From Typhlomys cinereus (taxonomy: Eukaryota; Chordata; Mammalia; Rodentia; Platacanthomyidae): 64,000 bases of DNA. Positions within the stretch are counted from its first letter, which is position 1. The number at the start of each line of letters is the position of its first letter. The notes beneath the pieces are model-generated. The model saw nothing but the letters and a program-made list of their open reading frames with translations. It ran no database searches and was not told where the DNA came from. The stretch spans positions 9,805,688 through 9,869,687 of the forward strand of contig JALPQD010000004.1 in assembly GCA_023101885.1 (NCBI GenBank), read 5' to 3'. A program made the position numbers and the translations under genes. Below, one piece after another: positions 1 to 12,271 of the stretch.

Positions 1-669
1 TATGTACTAGTGTATATAATTCACAAAGGGAGACATCATTACATATTACCTTCAGATCAAATGAAAAATCCATGTACTTTAAAGCTATGATTTGCTCCTG
101 TGAATGTCAGCATGCTTTCATGGATGCCGTTAGAATCACAAGGCATCACAAGAAGTGTAACGGAAGATTCTGAGAAAGATGCTGCATCACACTGGAAGGT
201 TGATTGATTAGAGCTTCAATGATTGTGGGCAGTTTGAAATGTTGCAAGCCTAGAACGTAATTACAAGTTATCTTTAGCCTCCTTAATAGCCATTCGTTGC
301 CCACCTCTGTGTATGACCTCACATCCTTGTGGTTATCATGTGAATCTTTTGGAGTGCATTGCCTGAACAGACCCCCCCCAGAGGCCCCCAAACTAGAAGA
401 CAACAATGTCATTAGATAACATGTGAGTCCTTTGGCAGAAGTTTGCCTCTGCCCACTTGTTGCCTCTTACAGAGTGCTTGAAGAGTCTTGATCTACAACT
501 TTCTTTGTTCTATTGTATCAAAACTGTTGCATAGTAGCATTACTGAATTTGGGCTAACTTAAATCCGTGTCCCTGGACCATGAAAACTCATATTTAGCTC
601 CATATATGCTATTCCTTATCCTCACTGAAGTGAGAGCAATGTTTTATAGGTTGACAAAAGCTAAGATTT
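1..669. other. unassigned intergenic DNA
   Basis: AT-rich sequence with no recognisable repeat head, splice-bounded exon or long open frame. The reading frames present are short and show no protein family that I recognise. Confidence 0.5.
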
Positions 670-894
670 GGGGCTGGAGAAATGGCTCAGAGATTAAGAC
701 CTTGTCTTGCAAGCAGAAGATCCTGAGTTCAGATTCCAGGGTCCCATGTGAAAACGGCAGGTGGAAATGACAGCAACCTGCACTTCTGGCCTTGGTGGAC
801 AGAGCCTGGAAAATATCAGAGTGAATCAAGAAGCAATCCAGGATGATTCCTAAAGTCACCCTTGGTCTTCCACAGGGATACACAGTGCGCTCTG

Positions 895-941
<47 letters not shown>

Positions 942-965
942 AAATAAATAAATAAATATTTTTTT
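670..965 (+). repeat. Dip-like tRNA-derived SINE, older subtype
   Basis: The copy starts with a B2-superfamily tRNA-like head (ggctggagaaatggctcag) followed by a B-box-like gagttcagattcc. A unique body ends in 'ggtcttccacaggga', then a (CA)n run at about 897-937 and an AAATAAAT tail. Flanks aaaagctaagat (about 656) and aaaacctaagac (966-977) look like a target-site duplication with a mismatch. It shares its body with the copies at 12045 and 47561 and differs from the CpG-rich younger copies. As with all SINEs it would have been transcribed by RNA polymerase III and mobilised by L1. The family name is inferred. Confidence 0.75.
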
Positions 966-1132
966 AAAACCTAAGACTCACCTAACAAGAAGCAAAGTGG
1001 TTACTAGGTATGTGGTTTTGTTGAGAGCACAGTTCCTTCAGTATCAGTGCAGTTAGTATAATCAGCAAGGCTAATCTTTCTTTTCTCATATATTACTACT
1101 CCTCTTCGCATTTCTGTTTTATGTTTTATTTG

Positions 1133-1335
1133 TTATTTATTATTTAAGAGAGAAACAGGGACAGCAAAAAGGTACCCACTTGCATTCTGTGGATCATAGA
1201 GCATGCTGGCCACCAGAGGGCAACTTTAGGAGATCAGTTCCCCCTCTAACATGCGGGCTTCTGGGAATCAAATGCAGTTTGCCAGGTCTGTGAGCAGAGA
1301 TGTCTTAAGTGCTGAGCTATCTCGCACACTTCCTT
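1133..1335 (-). repeat. B2/B3-superfamily SINE, diverged
   Basis: Read on the minus strand it begins 'gtgcgagatagctcagcacttaagaca', a decayed tRNA-like head, then 'tttgattcccagaa', then a body containing gccctctggtggcc. The last motif is typical of rodent B2/B3 SINEs and matches a CTCF core. Subfamily assignment is by eye. Confidence 0.6.
1207..1224 (+). promoter_or_regulatory. candidate CTCF motif inside SINE
   Basis: The 18 bases tggccaccagagggcaac match the CTCF core (CCACCAGAGGGC type) closely. Rodent B2 SINEs are known to carry and spread CTCF sites, so the location inside a B2/B3-like copy fits. Occupancy cannot be judged from sequence. Confidence 0.5.
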
Positions 1336-1457
1336 TTCTAATTCTGGAATATTGATTTAATTATACAGTTTTCCCAGGTTGGCCGAGAAATTTACCTTAT
1401 ATAAGATCACTGCGTGAGGAAGCAACAAATCTTTGCGTGCCTCTTTTTAAAAATACC

Positions 1458-2386
1458 ATCAAGTATTACAAGTAAGTAGCGAGACATCTGGTGACGCGCA
1501 CTCTCACTTTCCTTCCTGGTCACTTGCGACTGAGGAGGTTTGATCTCACCAATCAGGGAAGGTACAGTGACTGGCAGATAGATGGCAACCATCCTGTAAA
1601 GAGGAGACTTGACCCCCCTCCTCACTGTGGTATCCTACTCCCATTCCATATAACTTTGAATCTCCTCTTATACTAAGATTTCATTTAAACAATCTTTTAT
1701 CTTTGGTTAGGAGGTGATCTCCAATACCAATCAGGATGGAGCCAAGGGTGGTGCAGGAACAGCAAAACTGCAAACAACGACAAACCATAATACAGAACAC
1801 CAGAGACTCTACATTAATCACCTGGAACCAGACCAGTCAAATCTGTCCCCATCCTAAAGCTCAGGAAACTTGCAGAAGAGGGGGCAGCAAGACTGTAAGA
1901 GCCTAAAGGCGAGGAGAACCAACGATATGCAAGATACCCCACACAAGTTTGGACAGCAGGAGCCATAATTGGACTTTGCTTGACATGTCAACGACCCCAC
2001 AAAGTGTAGCATGGATCACAGGCACTAAGATCCTTAAAGGCAAGGAATTAACTGTCATAAGAGTGTTCCCATACCAAAGGGGATCTCAAGAAAGGGCTCT
2101 GGGCAATGCCAATGAGTCCTTACACCTCACTAGAATGGAAGACTTGGAGGGAAGTTTGGCATTTACACAAAAGGATGCTCCGGGAATGGGAGAGAGGGAA
2201 GGGGGAGACACTGGGAAAAAGGGGAGGGTGGGGGTGAAAGGCAGGGAAAAGGAGGGAGAGTGCAAGGGGGACTGAGAAGGGGTAGAGAGAGGGAGGAGAA
2301 GGGGATACCTATTAAGCTTACATTATTGGGGGAAAATAAATAAATATAATAAAATAAATGAATAAACAAGCATAAATAAATGATCA
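1458..2386 (+). mobile_element. L1 3'UTR, 5'-truncated
   Basis: The sequence aligns by eye with the L1 3'UTRs at 12.3-13.4 and 61.0-61.95 kb. Shared landmarks are 'ggtttgatctcaccaatcaggg', the block around 1730-1860, 'acatgtcaacgac' near 1984, and a purine tract at about 2180-2305. It ends in an A-rich tail with AATAAATAAAT. Only non-coding 3'UTR remains. The 108-codon frame across the purine tract is not a gene. Confidence 0.85.
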
Positions 2387-2387
2387 T

Positions 2388-2630
2388 TTAGTCTCTCTCT
2401 TTCTCCCTCTTCTTCCCCCACTTGTATGTATGTATGAGTGTGTTTGTGTTGCAGCATATGTGAGTCTAGGCATGTACATGCCACAGTATGCATACGGAAG
2501 TCAGAGAACAACTATAAGGAGTTGGTTTTCTCTTTCCATCAGGTAGCCTTCAGGGATCAAATTCAGAAAGTCAGGTTTGTGTGACAAGTGTCTTTGCCCA
2601 CTGAACCATATACAAGCTGAGCAGAAGACA
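2388..2630 (-). repeat. B3-like SINE
   Basis: On the plus strand it reads TG-rich tail, 'gaagtcagagaacaact', 'ggagttggttttctctttcca', then 'gggatcaaattcagaaagtcagg' and 'tttgcccactgaacca'. This is the reverse of the classical rodent B3 order (tRNA-like head, internal GA-rich body, CA-rich tail). The 5' tip is diverged. Confidence 0.65.
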
Positions 2631-2639
2631 CCAACAGTT

Positions 2640-4169
2640 GGACGTCACACAAATTAACTCAATTTGACCCTAGGATTACCCTCAGATCCCACAGAGTAAG
2701 TACTAAGTCTCATGATTACCTTCTTTCTGACGTGACTCAACTTAGTTGGTTACCAATAACTTGGCTATAAATTGAGGTTTCTGTGGCCATTTCCTCAGGT
2801 TTCTTTACTCTGAGAACACCGTTCACATAGCACAGAGAAATGGTTTTCCAAACTTATTACATTAAGAAAGGGTAAGCATAAAAATATTCGGATCAGAAGA
2901 CATGCTAGTCATTGTACTGGAGAGGAAAGGAGACATCCTATGGAACCTTTAGAACCACTGACCACCCAGTACCTCCCCTTGTTGACTCTAAAATTTCTCA
3001 AATCCAAATTAAGATATTCATGGAGGCACAATATATAAGTATGATGCAGTTATCAACTCAGTTTCCAGTCCACTTCTACATCCTGGAGCATAGGATATGG
3101 AACTAAGATTTCTTAGCTTGCAATCATATAGCAGGTCTGTTTTAATAGGCTTTTGTTCATTTTCCTCTGAAGAGTCTACTTTTATATCTAAAATATCTTT
3201 GAAATTAGGCTGTGAATTTTCCTTATGAAAAAGAGCCTCAGATTTCACTGAAGACTATTTAAGATTAACTTTAATTAGATTTCTGTACAAAACCATACAA
3301 TTATCAGATGGTAAAACATGAAAAAAAGGAAAAGCACTCGTAAAGACAGAACTCAGTTGGCAGCTTTGTTGGATTTCATTTTAGTTGTAGTCCAGATAAG
3401 GCATTAGGGATTTAATCAACTTTCCTGGCCCAGGTTTAGAGGGAATAGAAATGTTCCCCACTTCTACTCTTTTATGTATGTTGTTTGTATAACTATATTG
3501 AGATTACCGAGTTATAATTTCCTCAGCAGAATGTTGGACATAAAGTGCTTGAGGCGTAGAACCAGGGAGATTTTGTGTTGGGTCCTTAAGTTATTTAACT
3601 TTTTAAAAAAATATTTCCCTTCCATGTCTCACCTTTTTTCTGCCATTACTTCTGTGAAGGTTTTACACTTGCTTGGTTTATCATGGTGCCTGTCTTTGGA
3701 AGCTCCACAGCAGCTATATAGAGCACAATATTTTCAACCTGTACTGCTCAGCACGTGAGTGTGAAATGCTTCTCTCTGTGAGGTACTGCCACAAATTTTG
3801 ATGGAAAATAAGGGAAACAGGAACAAGAAATATCCTTGAAGGAAAATAAAGTCACGCAATTTTGAACAGTGGCTGCTTACTCTTTGCATCATCTCACCTA
3901 AGGCTATGGACTACTCTTCATAAGCCTTTTTTCCTCCCTGACTTAGTGATTTTTTTTTTCATAATTTTTGTTCCACTTCAAATCATATTGTTCCTATCTG
4001 ATGTCCAAAACTATCTTTTACATTGATGGTGCCCTTTAGAACAGTAATTGTGAGGATCGTTATTCACCTTTGGATTTACCTTTTCTTTGAAATTCTGTCT
4101 TTTGTCTTGTCTCTTTTTCTGTAACCACATCCACGTCACTGTTGGAATACTTCTTCCTACTGCTTTTAG
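2640..4169. other. unassigned intergenic DNA
   Basis: No repeat family or exon recognised. It is AT-rich with short homopolymers only; open frames here are short and unsupported. Confidence 0.5.
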
Positions 4170-4555
4170 CAGATATACTGGTTACTTTTATCTGTTGCTG
4201 TGAGAGAGCACCCAAAGTCAATCAACTTAAGGGAGAAGAGGAGATATACTCAACTTACAGTTCCAGGAGGGAGATACAGTCCTTCAAGGAGGAAAAAGCA
4301 TGGCGATCTGACAGAAACTGGAGGTTTCTAAGTCACTGCAGACATCACAGAGGTAAATAGCTGCTAAACTGCCAGCTACCAAAGCAGACTCCTCCCAGAA
4401 GTTGAGGGGAGCCCATCAATCTTAAGGCCTATCCTTTGTGACTGCCTTTCCCCAGCAAGACTCCAGCTCTTAAAGGTGCCATGATCTTCCCAAACAATTA
4501 AAGATTCAAACACATGAGTCTTTGAGGGACAACTCATATTTCAAACCATGACAGT
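4170..4555 (+). repeat. rodent interspersed repeat (URR1-like)
   Basis: It has 'gttgctgtgagagagcaccc', a middle 'cttacagttccaggaggga' and an end 'caaacacatgagtctttgagggacaactcatatttcaaaccatgaca', the order seen in an abundant rodent repeat that I believe is annotated as URR1, a non-autonomous hAT-like DNA transposon. Copies lie at 13803, 21663, 26405, 44190 (reversed) and 53497. Class is uncertain. Confidence 0.6.
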
Positions 4556-4559
4556 TGGA

Positions 4560-5560
4560 TTCATTGGACATTGAAAACTAGAACCACTTTTGTGTATAAG
4601 AAGCAATAACAAAATATTCCACAATTGACTCAATCATTTCCCTACTTTCAGTATTTCTTACAAAGACACTTGTGCATCCAAAGTGCAGAAGTTTTTTGGG
4701 AAACCGAATAGTACTTCAAATCTCTTGAATATCCATGGCAGTACAATAGTGGGAGAAGTTCTATGATAAGGAAGTATCTGGTGTTACTAAAGTACCCAGT
4801 TAAAACATCTATCTCAGATTGTCAAGAAAAGCTTTTTGGTAGATAGTTAAAGTATGAAAACAGATGTGCAAGTAGTTGGGAGAGCAAACAGACAGTTAAA
4901 ACCTGGGTTAAATATTTGCCAGTTGTCAAGATAAGAAGCAACAAAACTAAGTAGGGTCTAATCTAGGAAGGGTATGACCACTTTGCAAAGAAGCTTGAAT
5001 TTATGCTGATGTAATCATTCCCAGTTGCATTTGGATTACTTGGGAATCTCTCTCTACAGGCAGATTAAATCATAATGCAGGTGTGGAGTCAGCTTGTGAT
5101 TGTGTTTCTAATATGCTCCTGAGTGTTGAAGACTGTGCCTGTTTATACACTATACTGATAGTGTAGTTCCTCTTCCCTTTGTGGCCTGGTATGATCTTGT
5201 CTCATCCAGAAAGAATACTTGTTCTAGTTGAACATAGAACAAAGCCATTAGATCCATGGCTTTGAAGAGAACAGTTTAGCAGATTTTTTTTTTTAGTCAA
5301 TCAAAAAATATTATTGGCTTACCAGCTCTGTAAGTCTATCAGTTCTGCCTCTGTTCTCTCATAGCTCATAGTCTATCTAAGAGAAATGTGGCTGTTGTGA
5401 ACGGTGTCTCTGAAGTCATATAATGGTAACTGCAAGTTAACTTGCGTGAGTATTAGGACAATTTTTAAATGACCAATGAAAGCATGCCTATCTATCTACC
5501 AGTTGTTTATCTATATCTACCTACCAATACATACATATATATACAACATATATATTTCTA
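4560..5560. other. unassigned intergenic DNA
   Basis: No assignable repeat or gene. Tetranucleotide-like CTAT runs occur at about 5490-5525. Confidence 0.45.
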
Positions 5561-5564
5561 AAAA

Positions 5565-5627
5565 AATATTTTTTGCAATGCTAGGGTTTGAACCCAAAGC
5601 TTATTAGACAAAACTGTACTACTCAGC

Positions 5628-5630
<3 letters not shown>
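5565..5630 (-). repeat. ID-like SINE
   Basis: The minus strand reads 'atagctgagtagtacagttttgtctaataagctttgggttcaaaccctagcattgc' before an A-rich run. This is the layout of a rodent ID element (tRNA-Ala-like A and B boxes, then poly(A)), moderately diverged. Confidence 0.55.

Positions 5631-5667
<37 letters not shown>
5628..5667 (+). repeat. (TAA)n microsatellite
   Basis: About 13 nearly perfect TAA units, directly beside the ID-like copy. They probably grew near it, although its A tail lies on the other side. Confidence 0.9.
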
Positions 5668-5668
<1 letters not shown>

Positions 5669-5669
5669 C

Positions 5670-7812
5670 AGTCAAAATCAGTTCCTGTCATACTATCTCA
5701 GAGCAAGGTATCCCATTCCTGAAAAAGTTGATCTGTCCAAGGGAAAGTGTACAGTTCTCACTGATGCTCAGGGATAATGGGTCTGAGACAGGATTGGGAA
5801 GCAGTTTCTACAGAAAACATGCCTTTTTTGTCCTTTATCTTACCGAATCACAGGTGGTTTCACTCACTGGAATTAGCTTGTGTCTTGCGAGCTTGGTTTT
5901 TCAAGCTAATGTCAGGGTAGACAGCCGTTCTCTGAGACAACTAATAGCTTTATTTCTCTTTGTGCAGGTCAGTATGTTCTAAAAGGGTCTGGACTCCTTT
6001 CCAACTCACTCATTTACATGCCCCACATTTTCCAAGTTAGGCTACTTCCTTTAGTAATTGCAGGACACTGGATTTCAACATCTGGAGGTCATTAACTACC
6101 GGAATTACAGCCAGAAATTCCTTAGAGCTTCTCTTGATTGTTGTATTTCTGCATTCACTTAATTAGACTGGGAGGGGATAAAGCAATATGGTAAAACATT
6201 TAGTTTGAAGAACATTTTACTTCCTTAGAAATTGAAGTGGATCTTCTCTCCTTGGTTTTGTAAGATTAGCTTCTTGGGGGAGAGGATGGTTTTTTAACTT
6301 TCAGTGAGACACCTAATTGGAAATGTCATATCTACCTCTGCAAAAAGAGCCTTTACAATGCTTTTATTTGAAAATTTGGCTGTCATAAGTGAATTTGTCC
6401 TCCCAGAGACCAGTTTTATGGAGATTATCGAAGCAGTTTTATTTGGAAAAAGGAATATTTCCACAATGTAACACCCTTAGACAGTCTCTAACAATTGTAC
6501 TTTTCTGCAATCATGTTGCATCTCACTAAAAACACTCTTTTAGTTCTTTGGTCTGACTAGACCAACCAAGAGTAGAGCTAGAGGAGGTTATTTTGCAACT
6601 TTCTGCAGCAGGAGGGCAATTTGTAGTAATCACAGAAGTTTTCTTTTTTGCCTCTATGGCATAAATAACAAAATTTGAATTTTTGGGAGAACAATAAATG
6701 TATCTTTCTACTGGATGTTTCTTAGATACACAGGTTTAGAAATTGTTGATGTGTATTATATCAGATTTCAAATTTATTATCATATTGTGTATTCAGAAAT
6801 CAATAACATGGTGTTGCAACCAAAAATATTCTAGGAAGGAGACAAAGTTCTTTAAGAAGGGAAGTAACTGAACATAATCTTGCAAGATTCATTTGGCAGT
6901 TTAAAATTTTGTTTAAGTTGATGTAATATGAACAATGTGGAAATGTAGATAACGTTGGAATCATAGATTGTATTACTATTTTTGGCTATTTTAGAATCTG
7001 TTTTAATGTGGATTATTGAAATAACTTACCAGCAGGTGGTAGCACTGGTTCACAAATATACTTCAAATCACAAAGGAAGCAATTCTAAATGAGTTATTGG
7101 CTGCAAGATCAGTAACATTCAGCTATGTCAGAATATTGGATTGGAATTTAAAAGGCCTGACTCCTGGTCCCAGCTGTGTTACATAGAGTCCTCACCACTT
7201 TGGAAAAAGTATTTAATCACACAGTGCTTAGATAGCACTGCAAGTAAAATTTAGATAATAACTCTTCTGGCTTGTGTTCTTTTATGAGCAAAAAGAACAA
7301 ATAGTTGTGCAATCACATAAGAAGGATACAGTGCTGGCAAGTACAATCTCTTCTGCCCACCCCCATGTCTGTATAACTTGTTATCTTAACATATATTCTA
7401 AGATATGTTACCATTAGGAACCATGGTGATGTTCATACTTGATTTTAAAGGGTATATTCATAGATGTCAAATGGTTTCCCATTGCTCATATATTTAATAA
7501 TATTTTAATGTTTTTCAATTCTGTTTTTTTTATGTGCTGTAAGATGTTAAAAATTCTGGCACCATTTGGTCTGAAGAAAAGTACTTCCAAGCTCTGAATG
7601 CTTTATCTTGTACAAGCCCTGCCTGCTTAACTTGTACATATCATGTACTAAAGAGAACAATTCCAAGAGAGTTAACACAACACCTTTGAGGGTCTTTTTT
7701 TAAAGGAAAATGTCATCTTTTATATACTGCAATAGAGTACAGAGAGCATGCAAGGAACTGGAAAAATCACTTCCAGAATTTCACAAAGCATCAAAACCGG
7801 GGACTTCTTGGT
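5670..7812. other. unassigned intergenic DNA
   Basis: No repeat family or coding exon recognised. A weak CTCF-like string (ccagcaggtggtagc, 7029-7043) occurs in otherwise plain AT-rich DNA. Confidence 0.45.
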
Positions 7813-8030
7813 CAGGGAAGATAGCTCAGTAGCTAAGGATCCTTCTTTGCAAAACCTTGAGATCTAAGTTCAGTCCCTGAAAAGTCCACATGATAGAAGC
7901 CCCATTCATTCTTAGTCTTTCTCTCTCTCTCTCTCTCCATCCCTCCTTTCATCCATTCATTCATCTACACTCCTTTAGTTTCCTTCCACTGGAATAAATA
8001 AGAAAATATTAAAAATAAAAAAAACTGAGA
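7813..8030 (+). repeat. B2-superfamily SINE
   Basis: A head 'ggtcagggaagatagctcagtagctaagga' is followed by a B-box-like 'aagttcagtccctga', a (CT)n stretch at 7918-7940 and an AATAAATAAGAAAA tail. The body is too decayed to place in B3, B4 or the Dip-like group. Confidence 0.55.
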
Positions 8031-9700
8031 GTTCCTAAAGCATACTCTTTTCTTTACTTGCTTGTTATTTATTGATCATATTCAGTAATACAGACAATAT
8101 ACCAGAAATATAGACAATCACAAGACACATGAGTTTCAAAAGTACAATTTTTCAGTTCTATAAATACAAGTACATTTATATGCAACATAAGGTCATCTCG
8201 AGAAGGGAGATTTGAGAAAGAATGCACAAGTCAGTGGCTATTTGGGTTACTGGAAGAGATAAACCATAAGGGCTAATCTATGAGAAGGAGAGGGAGAGAG
8301 ATCCTAGTGAAGGAAATCACACTGACAGAGACATTTAAGGGGAGACAGTGGAGCATAATACTTAAAATTACGGTCTTTGGAGTTAGAAAGATTTAAACAA
8401 ATTAATCACTCTAGTCTATTTTGATTGCATAACCTTCGACAAATTAACTTGATATTTCTGATTCTTGGTTTTCTTATCCATGAAATGAAGATGATAATAG
8501 TCTAGATTTTATAACCAGAGGGAGAACTATACAAGAACAACTATTAGATAGAGAATAGCAAACAGACTTTCTTCACATAGATGAGAAACATAGACGAGCA
8601 GTTTTATGACCGAGTTTTGGATGCTGAATATTGGATTTATTATAATATAAAATGGGAAGTACAGATTCTCACAGAAAGAGGTGTCAGTAAAAAGATATTT
8701 TAAAGGTATTGTAGCAGCTGTTTCTGGGCTGTTTTAGGACTGTGTGAATGGGGGCATGAGAAAGAAGATACCTCAAGAGTACAGATATGAGGTAATGTGA
8801 GTTTGGGTTTGGGTCAGGGATTTGGAAAGACTTGGTGATGAATTGGATGAGATCAAGACTGAGAAAGAATTAAACAGTTGTTCCAATAACATGAGCCTGG
8901 GGAACCAGAGGGAAGGTTGTATCTTTGGCAAAAGTAAGAGGTTCTTGTAAATGTGTCTGAGAAAAGCAGATGCATTTATTCTTATGGGAAAGAGCCAATA
9001 AGAAGACACAAAGCACCAGGCAGTGAGGTCCAAGATCAAGGCTGAACATTTCTGTTGGGAATAATCCACTGACTTTCAAAGTGTTCATTGAATCCAGCTG
9101 CTGTGGAGTAGTTAAAGGTAATAGGGAAAAGTAGAAAATTTGAAAATTACAAAAACATCCTAAGAAAGCGTATCCTTGGGGCCGATGGGAACATTTGAGA
9201 GAGTGCTATCCTTATGAACTTCACAGCCAGACATGCTCTGTTTACATGAACTTGAAAGAGCAATGTCTTCTTCCTGTACAGAGCTTTCCCATGTCCTTAA
9301 AGTCCCATTCTTCTTGACCAATGTCATGGGTGGGAATGAATGCTAATTCTTGATGCTAATACATACCTAATTTGTTTTTTGGCTGAAAACATGTGGTAAT
9401 ATTAAAAAAAAGAACCTCACATACATTAAAAAAGGTTTCCTGTGTTAAGAGGATAGACTATCTCTTTAGAATAAGTTGACCAAGCATAAAATATGTAAAA
9501 AATGGATTAAAATGTCTTCCAGATCTTTGTAGAGACTTCCTGAGGGCCCATGATTCTTATATATTGGAACAATATGATGTGCATTTCTATCATATAAGTA
9601 CAACAGTACTATATAGTACTATATAGTACAACTAGAACTATAAACCTGCAAATACGCTTAAAAGTTTTAAATAGAAATGGTACTTTAATCATTAAATTTA
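8031..9700. other. unassigned intergenic DNA
   Basis: No gene or repeat family recognised. It contains the 24-base palindrome at 9606-9629, listed separately. Confidence 0.45.
9606..9629. repeat. perfect 24-base palindrome
   Basis: gtac, tatata, gtac, tatata, gtac: the string equals its own reverse complement and is also a tandem of a 10-base unit. Confidence 0.9.
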
Positions 9701-9950
9701 ATTTATTCATTTATAAACACATTGGGTTTATGTCTTTACCCTGATCCCCTCTCCACTTATTTCCCTGCTGTTGCATTCTTCCCATCCATACACCCTTCTC
9801 CCACTCTTTCCTCCCTTAATCCATCCTGCGTTCCCAGTCCCTTTCCTGTTCCTCTGCTTGTGTGTATCACAGAACTCCCTGTTTTGGTAAGGAATCAGAT
9901 TTCTTTTGAACTTTATGTGGCTCTCAGTTCATAAAGTTGTAAGTGGTGAG
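9701..9950. other. pyrimidine-rich tract, possible L1 3' end
   Basis: The T-rich start and C/T-rich body (9730-9860) resemble the polypurine tract of minus-strand L1 3'UTRs elsewhere in the window, but no further L1 landmark is present. Confidence 0.3.
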
Positions 9951-10269
9951 GTTCCTCTTCCCTTGTCCAGAACCTGCCTCTGGGGCACTTTCTAAGAGCA
10001 GCTGTTTCTTCTAAGATCTTAGTTAGTCCTTGGGGAAATGTTGATAAGCTGTGTAGATCAGGTGGTCAAGTTCTCATCACAGTGAACTTGACCAACATAC
10101 TCCAACCATGACAGGGCTGCTGTATCCAGAAGGTCACAAACTGTATTTTAAAATATTATCCCAGTCCAGAGAACATACTGATATTACCAATGTTTTCAAA
10201 TACATTCATTCCAGAAAAATACTATCATACATAGAATATTTCTGTCTGTAAAAAGTTGCTTAGACGGCT

Positions 10270-10490
10270 TCTTCACATTCCAAGATCTCTTCCTTTCTCT
10301 GGTCCCTGGAAACCACTATTCATCTCCCTATTTAACCACTTAATTACAAGTTCTCTAGAATTTCTTATTAACATATATGAAGATACTCTTCATTTTCCTA
10401 TTCAACCAATTAAATATAACTTTTCTAGAATTTTTTATCAACAGAATCACATAGTGATTCCAGTTGCTTAGCATCTGCCGTTGACTTTCA
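10270..10490 (-). repeat. possible ancient L1 3'UTR with internal duplication
   Basis: The strings 'ggaaaccactattcatctccctatttaacc' and 'tttctagaattttttatcaacagaatcacatagtg' recall the 3'UTR of old mammalian L1 elements on the minus strand. Two roughly 70-base imperfect units start near 10327 and 10397. This rests on short matches only. Confidence 0.35.
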
Positions 10491-10494
10491 TCTG

Positions 10495-10640
10495 TGTGAT
10501 GTAGTGCAATGGTACATGTCTGTAATGCCAACACTTGGTAGTGTGAAGTAGGAAGAATATGTACTGAAGAACCATCGTGACTACACAGTGAATTAAAGCC
10601 AGCCTAATCTACATAGGAAAACATTTGCTTTGAAAAATTA
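10495..10640 (+). repeat. B1 SINE, old
   Basis: 'ggtacatgtctgtaatgccaacactt', 'gaagtaggaagaat' and 'agccagcctaatctacatag' follow the order of the 7SL-derived B1 element, ending in a short A-rich stretch. Confidence 0.7.
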
Positions 10641-11461
10641 CGTGTGTTGTATATATAAACAGTCTGTGGTTTTCCCCCATGTTTTGTTATGTGTCATACT
10701 TTATTCAGAATGTATTAGTATTTCACTAACATTTTTGACTCCCATCTAAAATACCATATTACATTTGTTTATATTACTTTAAACTCCATATAGGCAGTAA
10801 TGGTTCCTCAAACATTTCTTATTTTGATGACATCGATAGCGATGATCCATGCTCAAAAAGTCTTTTGCAGAACGCCTCTTGAGGAAGCTTTGTATATCTC
10901 ATGGTTTCACCAGAATGAGAGATTTTTAGAGTATTGAAAAGCTACAAAAGAGACTGTTTTTTCATCTCTGTGACCCAGATGCATGAGATAAGAGCTTAAT
11001 GGAGGAAAGACTTATTTGATTTTGCTCCTGGCTTTAGAGGGATCAGTCCAGGTTTTTTGGGCCCATGCATTTGGCAGAGGTTTTCATATCATCACAGATA
11101 GGAAGAGAAGAGAGACTGAAAGTCAGAAACTACCTTATATCCTACTCTCTGCTACCTACTAACTCTGGACATGTTCTACCTCCTCAGGTTTTAAGAGTCT
11201 TAAAATACAGTTTCCTCCACTGGGAGCTAGTCATTCAACACATAAAACTGTATAGGATATTTCTTTTTCAAGTAATATCATCTGACCCTTGGTGCCAAAG
11301 GCTCATGACATTTCATAAGGAAAATATGTTACTTCAAGAATTCTAAATTTTACCAGTTCCATCATTATTTACTCTGTATCATTCTATCTTGAAGTATGTA
11401 AAATTCTTTTGTGCTTTGTAGGGGTTCATAAATAAGAATCTGCCTTTATTCTCAGCAGAGA
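10641..11461. other. unassigned intergenic DNA
   Basis: No repeat family recognised. A 93-codon frame near 11065-11346 has no recognisable family and no other coding support. Confidence 0.45.
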
Positions 11462-11647
11462 ATTTGAATTTGAGCTCCTGAATAATCATCCTGGATTGCT
11501 CTGGGGTTTTTCAGGATCCACTTTCTCAGCTAGACTTGCAGGCTACCACCATGCATTTTTATGTAGGATCTGGGGAGTCGGAATTCAGGTCCTTTGCCGT
11601 GTAAGGCAAAGGCTTTATTTGGCCTCTAATCTATCTCCGCAACCCAA
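11462..11647 (-). repeat. Dip-like SINE, diverged
   Basis: The minus strand reads a head 'ggagatagattagaggcc', 'ctttgccttacacggcaaaggacctgaattccgactccccagatcctacataaaa', then 'gcctgcaagtc' and 'agcaatccaggatgat'. This is the same order as the older Dip-like copies at 670 and 47561. Confidence 0.55.
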
Positions 11648-12044
11648 CCTGCTCCTCTTTTAGTTAACGCAAATGACTGCATTAGTTCACCATCTGTATG
11701 ATAATTGTGCTTTGGTCCTCTTGTTTCATAGATAAAAATTGTTGAAATGTAATAATAACCCTCCTTCAAGATTATTCCATTGTTAACCAAATCATTTATT
11801 TGAACACCTCTCAAAATAATCCAAATCCTACAACAATCTCTTCCTTGGACACACCGGAGATCCTGTTGGTGTGTTCTTCATAGTAACAAGTTATTCACCC
11901 AACTTTATACAATGGTTGTAATGGGTAACCAAGAACTGTGTCAGTTCTTTATGAGTGGAAACTTATTACCTGCATGAGAAAAAAAGAAATCAGGATGACA
12001 AAGACATGCCAGTTAAACACTAAACATAAAATTTTATAGTAGAA
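11648..12044. other. unassigned intergenic DNA
   Basis: AT-rich, nothing recognised. Its last bases (12028-12044, aaaattttatagtagaa) may be the left target duplication of the element that follows. Confidence 0.4.
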
Positions 12045-12271
12045 GGCTGGAGAAATGGCTCAGTTGTTAAAACTCTGCTGTGGAAGCAGAAGGTCCTGAA
12101 TTTAGAAACCAGAGCCCAGATTTAAAAAAAACACCAGGCAGAAAAAGCAGGCTTGCACTTCCAACCATGGTGGGTGGGGCCTTGGAAATCCCAGAGAAGA
12201 AAAAAAGAGGTAAAAGCAATTTAGGATGATTCCAGAAGTCACTCTTGGTCCTCCACAGAGACATACGGTGT
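12045..12271 (+). repeat. Dip-like SINE, tail replaced by L1
   Basis: The tRNA-like head and older-type body run to 'ggtcctccacagagacatac' near 12268. The (CA)n and A-rich tail that should follow are absent. The sequence passes straight into an L1 3' segment at about 12272, and no remainder of the SINE is found beyond the L1. Confidence 0.75.

Noticed and set aside
7029..7043. CTCF-like ccagcaggtggtagc
   Set aside because: Only a partial core match and outside any SINE; too weak alone to call as a site.
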